A stretch of DNA of 14,699 nt from JBHIFB01 sp046760905 (GTDB lineage Bacteria > Gemmatimonadota > CAZMKB01), in the NCBI GenBank assembly GCA_046760905.1, contig JBHIFB010000076.1, positions 1 through 14,699 on the forward strand, written 5' to 3'. A program made the translations under genes and the position numbers. This document shows, piece by piece, positions 1 through 6,737 of this stretch. The first letter of the stretch is position 1; every line of letters starts with the position of its first letter. The notes beneath the pieces were generated by a model. It searched no databases, had not been told where the DNA came from, and saw only the letters and a program-made list of their open reading frames with translations.

Positions 1-387
1 CAATCCAGAAAATTCTACAGCTACCCCCATTGGTGTTGATGGAGGTGGAAGAGGAGAACCTTCATTGAGATCGATGGTTTCAACCGTATTATTATCTGTG
101 AGGATACATGAGACTGTACCAGAAGATCCATTTGTAACATATATCCATCTTACATCAGGTGTAGTAGCGATATCATTTGGTTTGTTTCCGACTTGAATTG
201 TTTCTATTACTTGATCATCCCAATCGACTACCGTTACAGTGCCATTCGGAGAAACTTGATTTTCGTTCACAACATACATCCTCCAACCGAAAACTTTTTC
301 AATGGCAAGTACATCGACTGGTACTGAGAACGAGTCTTCATAAGTGTCAGTAGTTACTACCCGATCACTACCAGGAAGTCCTATATA
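1..387 (-). pseudogene. YVTN-type beta-propeller repeat protein, partial and apparently broken at its 5' side
   Basis: The minus strand is open for 129 codons and runs off the left edge. It reads as beta-propeller blades of the YVTN/YncE type: MYVVNENQ, GTVTVVDWDDQVIETIQVG, a literal YVTN at 130-141, then a new strand GTVSCILTDNNTVETIDL. Such repeats occur in secreted or surface proteins of bacteria and archaea. The reading frame begins directly after an in-frame TAA (388-390), and the first in-frame ATG is at 279, inside a blade. The adjacent frame just upstream reads IEPELIYRTS, which resembles the start of another blade, so a frameshift or nonsense change near 375-395 is likely. No start codon or ribosome binding site was found upstream. 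The family call is firm; whether it is a dead gene, a truncated one or a sequencing error is not settled. Confidence 0.55.
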
Positions 388-1234
388 TTAATTCGGGCTC
401 AATCGATTTAATATCCCTCTGAGGCTGAAGCAATCTCAAACAAATTATAACATATATATTTATTCGTCAAATAATTGCTGAATGCCTCAGCGATTCCGCA
501 AACCGTGATAGTGGTTAGGTTCAGGGTAAGAAAAAACCAATGATATAGGCTGATTAGAAGGAGGGGAGCAAATTCGCAATGATTTGTCCCTTACTTTTTT
601 GTCTGAAATATGATACATTATATATGTACCATATATGAAAAGTGGCTTCCATGAACCCTCCACGCAGTGTCTCCGCCAGAGAGCGGGCAAAACGCTCCAG
701 GCTCTCCCAGCTCCTTCATAAAGTGTGCATCATGCGTGGCAATCTCGTCACGATGGCTCGGACCTGCGGCAATCCACGATGCCGCTCACCTTGATGCTGG
801 CTGGATCCAACGTCACTCGCATTGACAAACAGGGAGATCGATCACTCCAGAACGCCCATGGGATTACTCTCTTCACTTGCTGAAAAATCATCCCATTCGC
901 TGTCCACGCTTCTCGAAAACCAGCTCTGAATCTTCAAGATCCCTTCAAATCATCCCTTGAGACGTGAAAAATCCCGGAGTTTGCAAAATCACTGTGAATG
1001 CCTCTTAAGATCCAGAAATTTAAGCGTCTCACGCCTGCAAAATAGCATCAAATAGTCTTAGTCTATCATTAAATATGACTTTTTCAGAAACCTCGTATGT
1101 AGTTAGAAGCTTATGAATATTTTCAAGTCAGCACCCTCATGCTGATAATCCGGCCGAGAATTCCTTTGTTTCGAGCCTGTATGACTATACTTCTATTCCT
1201 AACCTCGACTTCCCTCGCAGAGGAGTGAGAGTAA
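388..1234. other. AT-rich region without an intact gene; probable decayed coding DNA
   Basis: No convincing intact gene is visible in these 847 bases. On the minus strand around 640-800, short stretches of protein-like sequence appear in different frames (for example HRDEIATHDAHFMKELGE, then LERFARSLAETLRGGF one frame away). This is what a frameshifted remnant would look like, though I do not recognise a family and chance is possible. At 608-634 there is an imperfect AT-rich hairpin: 11-base arms with one mismatch and a 5-base loop. On the plus strand just before 1235, a frame reading LDFPRRG resembles the strand that normally precedes a FlgD-like sorting domain, so the remnant at 1235 may extend upstream in another frame. 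Confidence 0.45.
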
Positions 1235-1426
1235 ATGAAGCAGCATACAAGTATCATCGTTTATGATCTTCGAGTTGGACGTCTGAAGACACTAATTGAT
1301 TCAGAACATGAAACAGGAATCTACAAATTAGTCTGGGATGAAGGAGATGAAAGCGGCGACTTAAGACTTTCTCAAAGGGTCCGAATACAGTATATTCATA
1401 CCCAGAAAGAAGTGAAAACCTTTTAG
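1235..1426 (+). pseudogene. Fragment of a FlgD-like / T9SS-type C-terminal sorting domain
   Basis: The 63-codon frame reads IIVYDLRVGRLKTLID, then GIYKLVWDEGDESG. These match the conserved core of the FlgD Ig-like/Por secretion C-terminal domain (usually VYDLRGRLVKTL and GYHxVVWDGRDDSG), which sits at the end of large secreted proteins in FCB-group bacteria. The frame starts inside that domain, directly after an in-frame TAA at 1232-1234. The expected final strand (SGVYFYRL-KKMVLL) is not recognisable after DESGDLRLSQ, so both ends look damaged. A GGAGTGA sequence 6 bases before the ATG could act as a ribosome binding site, so a small expressed protein cannot be excluded. A 3' remnant of a lost secreted-protein gene is more likely. 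Confidence 0.5.
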
Positions 1427-1506
1427 ATAATAACATCTACAAATACTCTGACATCCGGTACTGTGGATATTACTGAGAACTAAATCGGGATGATCGGCTT
1501 GATCAA

Positions 1507-4014
1507 ATGGCGAAAGAATATTCTACCCACGTCATAAGAGAGCTAGAGAAGGGGTTTCAGGCGGCATCACTCGAAAGGCCCATGCGGGTTGACCGCTATG
1601 AAGCCGATACTGAACTGGTATATGACGTGACGGGTGTAGCCAAAGGAGATAAGGGCCGGATTCGCCTGATTGTTGAGAAGTTTGTCGGCGGTGGATTCGC
1701 CGGGCAGGTTTACCGGGTGAAACTCACAGACATAGAATCCGATCCCGTTGAAGGTCTCGAGGTCGGGAAGGTATATGCGATGAAGATTCTCGTGCCGCAG
1801 AAAGCTTTCTCGCGCCTTTTCCGAAATTTCCTCTACTGGATAGGTTTTCAGGGACCTTTTCAACTTCAAACCAACCCGGCGGCAGCAAGGGCCGGTGCGC
1901 TATGGCAGAAATTCATCCGTCGCGGAGCGAAGATCAGGCTCGGGAGCGAGAATGCTGTCGTGGATATATATGCGACGTTCGTGGACACAGTGCTGGGTAG
2001 CTACGGTGAGTTGAGTGAATGGGTGGATGGACGGACCTGGCGCCTGGAGGTGGACGATCGTATGGATCTTCTGAGAAGCTGGGTCAGGGGCAGCGAAGTC
2101 GATGCCGAGGGTCTCGGCTCACCCGAATATCGGGCGAAGCGTCTTTTCATGCATGAATTCGTTGGTCTCTTACACGATATGGGAGCACATGAATTTGCAC
2201 GTCAATACGAATGGTCAACCTGCAAGAGTCAGCCGAACTGTCTGAGGCGCAACAATGAAAGCGACTCACCATCGGAAGGGCTGGTGGCAGTCGATTTTCG
2301 AGCAGGGCTTGCGCTTCTGCCGTTTTTACCGATGAGCCCCGGTGATTTCAAGCTGATTGCCCAGGGCATAAAGCGCGGGAGTCTGGTGCAGTTTGACCGG
2401 GGCGATTTGGGGAAGCTTGAAGATTTCGTGGAATCGCACAGCGAAGAGTTTGGTGATATGCACCGGATGCTGGAGGAGCTTAAATCAGCCGAATCGGTTT
2501 ACCGGGATTCAGTGCCGGATATAACACACAACCATCATCGTCTGCTAACGGACAGGCGGTTGTGGCGGTCGATCCTCGATAGCGCGGTGACCGGCTGGAG
2601 GGTTCGAAATCTTATCGACGATCGGTGCCAGGAGAAGCTTGGGAAAAACCGGGCTTTTGCGATTCTTTTTTATATGCTTGGGATGATGCCGCTTGCAGGC
2701 ACCTTTATCATGAGAATCCTGGGCAGACCTGATTGGCGTAAGCACTACAAGAGACTTTCGACGAGTATGAGCTATTTGCGGCGAGCAGTATACGGAAACC
2801 TGACCGAGAAAGCCATCGGATGGCACAGAGCGGGGCGTATTGATGGCATGCGTGCCCTCGAGATTGCAAAACACCCCTGGCGTATACTTTACCATTTGCC
2901 GTTATCGGTTCTGCCTGCCGGGCTCCACAGGTTCCTGACCGACTGGCAATATGCGAAGGGGCGACTGGCCTATTTGTTTGTAAGACCGATCAGGCTGTAC
3001 TTCAACGCAAAAGTACGGGAAGAGTGGCTTATTGAGATGGTAAAGGAGGGTAAGGATAAACAGCTCCTGCTGGAGGAAGATGCTGAAGTTATCCTGTCGC
3101 AGATAAATGAACCTTTCATACAGAAGTATCTGAAGGCTCTGGCGGTGCATGTTTGCACTTTACCAGTCACACAGATTGTATCGGTAACGGTGGCTCTCAT
3201 CTATTCTGCAATGCATCCCGAGATGCCTCGGGCAGAGGCGTGGGCTATCGGGCTCGGTATCATCGCGCTTTTTCAGGTGATACCCGTCTCTCCGGGATCG
3301 CTAGTCAGGGGGTTTTATGTTCTGTATCTGGTCATCAGAGAGCGAAATTTCAAGGATTACAACATCGCGGCGTTTCTCAGCTTTTTCAAATATATAGGTT
3401 ACCTGGCATTTCCCATCCAGATGGGCTACCGATACCCTGCGCTGGCCCGGTTCATGGCGACCCACTGGGCTACAGAGGCGGTTCATCACGTTCCGGTGTT
3501 TGGTGAAAGGGGAGCGTTACTCGAGCATGGAGTGTTTGCCCTGTTCTACAACTGGCCTCTTACCTTGCGACGCCGCATGCGGAAGAGAAGCCAGGTCCGG
3601 GCTTCGATAAAGCCCAGGTACTGGCACATAGCCCTGTGCACTCTCGCCGGGCTGGGGATGTTCTGGCTTGTAGACTTCCTCTACCTTCAGAATTCCGGGA
3701 GGCTGCCAGGCCTGAATCAGATTTGGTGGCTTGCCGTGCTTGTCCCTTTGCTCTGCGGTGCTGCAGTGACACTGGGTGCTGGCGGGGCTTCACTTCCCAT
3801 GCGTATCGTGGGAGCTGCGGTTTGCGGTATCGCAGTTGCGATACTTTACACCGTGATATCCGCAGTATACATCCACGGTGGATCCATAGGTTTGGGTAGT
3901 ATATTGGCAGGAAGCGCATGGCGGGTTTTTATCTTCACGCTTTCTTCGACATTCGGTGTGATTTTAACGGAATTAAAGTTACCTGAGCCGAGCGAGCAAG
4001 AATCGGGGCATTAG
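1507..4014 (+). CDS. Kinase-like domain fused to a multi-pass membrane domain, function unknown
   Basis: The 835-residue protein has two parts. Residues about 40-330 look like a protein-kinase/ABC1-like fold: a glycine-rich loop GGGFAGQVY (61-69), a VAIK-type lysine in YAMKIL (Lys93), and a DFG-like DFR (Asp263). A canonical HRD loop is missing; HEFARQYEW and KSQPN (228-244) may stand in for it. From about 382 there are many hydrophobic segments (roughly 382-402, 545-570, 576-612, 618-640, 705-727, 738-760, 766-790, 795-822), divided by basic loops such as RRRMRKR. The protein is therefore probably an inner-membrane enzyme with a cytoplasmic ATP-binding head. I do not recognise a named family; lipid, sugar or LPS-core phosphorylation is only a guess. 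The start is the only ATG in a frame that opens at 1477; the ribosome binding site is weak (GGGATGA, 12 bases upstream). The gene converges on the glycosyltransferase operon. Confidence 0.8.
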   Translation: MAKEYSTHVIRELEKGFQAASLERPMRVDRYEADTELVYDVTGVAKGDKGRIRLIVEKFVGGGFAGQVYRVKLTDIESDPVEGLEVGKVYAMKILVPQKAFSRLFRNFLYWIGFQGPFQLQTNPAAARAGALWQKFIRRGAKIRLGSENAVVDIYATFVDTVLGSYGELSEWVDGRTWRLEVDDRMDLLRSWVRGSEVDAEGLGSPEYRAKRLFMHEFVGLLHDMGAHEFARQYEWSTCKSQPNCLRRNNESDSPSEGLVAVDFRAGLALLPFLPMSPGDFKLIAQGIKRGSLVQFDRGDLGKLEDFVESHSEEFGDMHRMLEELKSAESVYRDSVPDITHNHHRLLTDRRLWRSILDSAVTGWRVRNLIDDRCQEKLGKNRAFAILFYMLGMMPLAGTFIMRILGRPDWRKHYKRLSTSMSYLRRAVYGNLTEKAIGWHRAGRIDGMRALEIAKHPWRILYHLPLSVLPAGLHRFLTDWQYAKGRLAYLFVRPIRLYFNAKVREEWLIEMVKEGKDKQLLLEEDAEVILSQINEPFIQKYLKALAVHVCTLPVTQIVSVTVALIYSAMHPEMPRAEAWAIGLGIIALFQVIPVSPGSLVRGFYVLYLVIRERNFKDYNIAAFLSFFKYIGYLAFPIQMGYRYPALARFMATHWATEAVHHVPVFGERGALLEHGVFALFYNWPLTLRRRMRKRSQVRASIKPRYWHIALCTLAGLGMFWLVDFLYLQNSGRLPGLNQIWWLAVLVPLLCGAAVTLGAGGASLPMRIVGAAVCGIAVAILYTVISAVYIHGGSIGLGSILAGSAWRVFIFTLSSTFGVILTELKLPEPSEQESGH

Positions 4015-4082
4015 ACTTACAACCGGTCACGGGCGTAACGGTAACTTTCTCAGATGCCTCGATCACTGATGTGGCTCCATCA

Positions 4083-4106
4083 TGAAGTTGTGGCGGCTTC
4101 ACTTTT
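4083..4106 (+). terminator. Possible weak terminator hairpin
   Basis: TGAAG and CTTCA form a 5-bp stem around a 9-base loop, followed by CTTTT. The T-run lies on the plus-strand side, so it would serve the kinase-like gene that ends 68 bases upstream. The stem is short and the call is tentative. Confidence 0.2.
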
Positions 4107-4125
4107 GAGCGCATATTACAGCCGT

Positions 4126-5322
4126 TCAGCGAGCAGGGTCGGTGTTACCGAGGATTGTCTTCTCATATACTTCCATGGTTCTTTTCCCTATAGCGTCCCA
4201 TGAAAGCTGTCCGTCTTTGATTTCCCTCACGCCCTCCGTTAAACGGTCCATCAATTCTCTGTTGCTCAAGACTTCAACCAGCGCATCGGAAAGAGCACCC
4301 GGGTCATTCGGCGGTATGAGGATTCCCGTCTGATTATGTATGACATATTCCGGCAGACCTCCGGTTTCTGTAGCCACCACCGGCTTATCGAAGGCATAGG
4401 CTGTTAGTACCACTCCGCTCTGAGTCGCATCAATGTATGGACATACCACAACCGAGGCCATTTGAAAAAACCTGGCCAATTCGCTGTTTGTGACATAATC
4501 GCTATGCACTTCGATGTGAGAATCATTTTCAAGTGGCGGCGGTGCCGGTGGTTCATAGCCCGGGACCGGCCTGCCCGCTACGATGAAATGCACATTGGGC
4601 ACCCTCTCGGTCACCAGAGGTGCTGCCTCATACAGCACTTCAAGACCCTTATAGATGGACAGGCGACCGAAGAAAAGCACTGTCCGGTCGCCGGACCGAA
4701 CGGCAGAGTCCATCCATTCTCGAAAGACATCCAGTACTCCAAGTGGAATGACATCTATCTTCTCGTAAGGGACTTTGTACCGCGATGCAAGAGACTCTCT
4801 GAATCCATTCGTGTGCAACACAAACCGATCGCCTTGACGCAACGTCCACCAGCGCGCCAGAACGGATCTCCAGTTGATTTCACCGGAATGCCGCTCTGGA
4901 TCGTGTATTGTAAGAACCACCGGGATATTTCCTAGCTCAGACACCGATGATGCCATCCTCGGGGATACGTCATCGAGGTGAATGATATCGGGCTTGAGAG
5001 AGCGTATGAACTTAGTGGCTTTGTGACTCACCCACCACGTGCGTGGATGGATCGTACGGGAACAATTGTGAACCACGAGAAAAAAATTGGCGCAGTCCTG
5101 CCAGTACCTTCTCACACCAGCCGGGAAACAGGATTGGAAAACTGAATCAGCCCTGATGACACCCGTTGGCAGGGATCTCGGGGCGAGGTCGAACAGGCTG
5201 CTTTTCCACATCTCGGGCGACAGCTCTAAAACCAGATGCAGTTCCACCAGTTGACTCAGTGCTCTCACCTGGGGCAGGACATGATCCAGGAAGCTTGGAC
5301 GACTGTAGTAAACAACTCTCAT
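4126..5322 (-). CDS. Glycosyltransferase, GT-B fold, family 4
   Basis: The 398-residue protein has the two Rossmann lobes of a GT-B glycosyltransferase and no signal peptide, so it should work on the cytoplasmic side, transferring a sugar from an activated donor to an envelope glycan or lipid acceptor. Visible family 4 features are PDIIHLDD (111-118), VIPLGV (191-196), the donor-lobe opening FFGRLSIYKGLE (217-228), and the donor-site stretch DATQSGVVLTAYAFDKPVVAT (298-318) followed by GGLPEYV. In many family members this last region is EGFGLVLLEA (the EX7E motif); here the glutamates are not at the usual places, a variant seen in GT4 enzymes with the TQSGV form. The start codon overlaps the stop of the upstream GT9 gene as ATGA and has no clear ribosome binding site, pointing to translational coupling. 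Donor and acceptor cannot be told from sequence. Confidence 0.9.
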   Translation of the reverse strand: MRVVYYSRPSFLDHVLPQVRALSQLVELHLVLELSPEMWKSSLFDLAPRSLPTGVIRADSVFQSCFPAGVRRYWQDCANFFLVVHNCSRTIHPRTWWVSHKATKFIRSLKPDIIHLDDVSPRMASSVSELGNIPVVLTIHDPERHSGEINWRSVLARWWTLRQGDRFVLHTNGFRESLASRYKVPYEKIDVIPLGVLDVFREWMDSAVRSGDRTVLFFGRLSIYKGLEVLYEAAPLVTERVPNVHFIVAGRPVPGYEPPAPPPLENDSHIEVHSDYVTNSELARFFQMASVVVCPYIDATQSGVVLTAYAFDKPVVATETGGLPEYVIHNQTGILIPPNDPGALSDALVEVLSNRELMDRLTEGVREIKDGQLSWDAIGKRTMEVYEKTILGNTDPAR

Positions 5323-6482
5323 AGGGAGTTCTGAGCGGTTTGTTTCAGGCCTCTCTGTATCGCACTCACGATCTCCTCGGGGGTTATCGCTTCATTGCAG
5401 GCCGGGTTCCGGTCACAGTCGGGTAAGTAACAGCATGTGCAATCGATGTCGGGCACGATCTTTTCGCCACTACCCCACATTTCAATTTCCCAGGGAGATG
5501 TGGGTCCAAAATGAGCCACCACGTATTTTTGCAGAGCCATGCCAATGTGCATAGCCAGCGTGTCCGCTGTCAGCAGCACATGTGTGGCCGAAACAATGCC
5601 AGCGAATCTTCGCAGGGAGTTGTTCGTTCCGGTGTCGATCACACCGCCTCTGAACTTCTCCGCCAGGTAGGAATTTCGTCCACGCTCCTCTGGACCTCCT
5701 AGCAGGAAGATGTCAACAGGCAAAGAACCCTCCAGGAGATTTGCCAGCACAGCTTCGATTGTTTCTACAGGTAAAGCCTTTCGCCGCCATCTTTGACCGG
5801 CTCCGGTGTTCACACCCACTACCCGGCGGTCATCGTCAGAATGCCATCCGCACGAAGCGAGATATTTTTTAGCATCCGCTATTTCATCATCGGCTAAAAA
5901 GAGCTTCGGCGGGTGCAGAAAACCGCCTAGACCTGCAATTTTGTAAATGATTTCTGGGTATGAGTGCCTGTTCGCCCTCTTTAGATCATCCCACAATCCC
6001 AGCTGGTACCATTCGAGTGCGGCATCTGAGAGCGCTTCGATCTCTCCGTTTTCATCGAGCACAAATCCCCTCTTCTCCGCGGCCTTCGCAATGCTCGCCA
6101 GACTGCAGCTTTGAAGATCGGCATCCGTGTTGATAACGAGATCGAAGCCACCGGCCATAAGGAAAGGCAGAAAACGCTCAGGAGGGCTCAGGATCCTGTC
6201 TATAGAGGGATTTTTGATCAAAAGCGGCTCTGCTGAGGACTCTGTCACCCAACTGATGTGGCATCCCGGATACTTTTCTTCCAGTGCCGGAAGGAGACTG
6301 GTTGTTCTCAATACATCCCCATCAGCGGCCAATTTTATTATAAGTATTCTCTTAGTGAGAGGATCGTACTCACTACAGTTGTCGCATCGGACTCCGCTTC
6401 GCTTATGAGGTTCGCAGGGTCGGTCCCCACGAAAGTGACGACAATCAGAATGAATTATCGATTGCTTCCGCCTTTTTTCCAT
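5319..6482 (-). CDS. Glycosyltransferase family 9 (heptosyltransferase-like)
   Basis: This protein resembles ADP-heptose:LPS heptosyltransferases, which act in the cytoplasm on lipopolysaccharide core or related glycans. From the chosen start (387 residues) it shows ILIIKLAADGDVLRTTSLL (46-64), the nucleotide-sugar lobe VVGVNTGAGQRWRRK (221-235), LLGGPEE (260-266), the family signature LLTADTLAMHIGMAL (303-317) and FGPTSPWE (325-332). A conserved-looking N-terminal extension DCRHFRGDRPCEPHK (13-27) continues to Cys33 and Cys36, and a C-terminal cysteine cluster (348, 350, 351, 356, 362) may pair with it. A longer frame opens at a GTG at 6545, but that lies at the predicted transcription start; the ATG at 6482 has GGTGA five bases upstream and directly precedes the cysteine motif, so I prefer it. 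It is the first gene of a two-gene operon with the GT4 gene. The acceptor sugar is unknown. Confidence 0.9.
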   Translation of the reverse strand: MEKRRKQSIIHSDCRHFRGDRPCEPHKRSGVRCDNCSEYDPLTKRILIIKLAADGDVLRTTSLLPALEEKYPGCHISWVTESSAEPLLIKNPSIDRILSPPERFLPFLMAGGFDLVINTDADLQSCSLASIAKAAEKRGFVLDENGEIEALSDAALEWYQLGLWDDLKRANRHSYPEIIYKIAGLGGFLHPPKLFLADDEIADAKKYLASCGWHSDDDRRVVGVNTGAGQRWRRKALPVETIEAVLANLLEGSLPVDIFLLGGPEERGRNSYLAEKFRGGVIDTGTNNSLRRFAGIVSATHVLLTADTLAMHIGMALQKYVVAHFGPTSPWEIEMWGSGEKIVPDIDCTCCYLPDCDRNPACNEAITPEEIVSAIQRGLKQTAQNSL

Positions 6483-6553
6483 CAATTCACCATGGATGAC
6501 GATAAGCAAAGCCATGAATAGAAACCTTGAACCTCGATCCACCACACATGTTG

Positions 6554-6582
6554 ATAATACCCAGAGCAGGAGTCCTTGTCAA
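6554..6582 (-). promoter_or_regulatory. Sigma70-type promoter of the GT9-GT4 operon
   Basis: On the minus strand TTGACA (6577-6582) is followed after exactly 17 bases by TATTAT (6554-6559), close to the housekeeping consensus. Transcription would start near 6547, giving a leader of about 65 bases to the ATG at 6482. This argues against the GTG at 6545 as the start codon. Confidence 0.6.
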
Positions 6583-6737
6583 TCGATGCGGGTGATCTAC
6601 CCATGCTGTTCATCCAGGATCGGGAGTTAGATCTCAGCCGTCTTTTCGACCCAAAGCCGGCTTTCCAATTTGATTTTCACCGTTTTGCTCCTTAATGATC
6701 TGCTATCTGACTGACAACCCCCCGTAAGTCCGACTAT

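Noticed and set aside
444..471. Sigma70-like promoter on the minus strand (TTTGAC, 16 bases, TATAAT) before the propeller fragment
   Set aside because: The region is very AT-rich, no start codon follows in the propeller frame, and such matches are expected by chance here.
487..690. 67-residue minus-strand reading frame
   Set aside because: No recognisable motif or ribosome binding site, and a more protein-like sequence (LERFARSLAETLRGGF) lies in another frame of the same strand.
4462..4935. 157-residue plus-strand reading frame
   Set aside because: It lies entirely inside the well-supported GT4 gene on the other strand and shows no family motif.
6651..6666. AAAGCCGGCTTT palindrome as a terminator for the aspartic protease gene
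   Set aside because: It has no loop beyond the palindrome centre, no T-run follows on the minus strand, and it lies about 80 bases past the stop.
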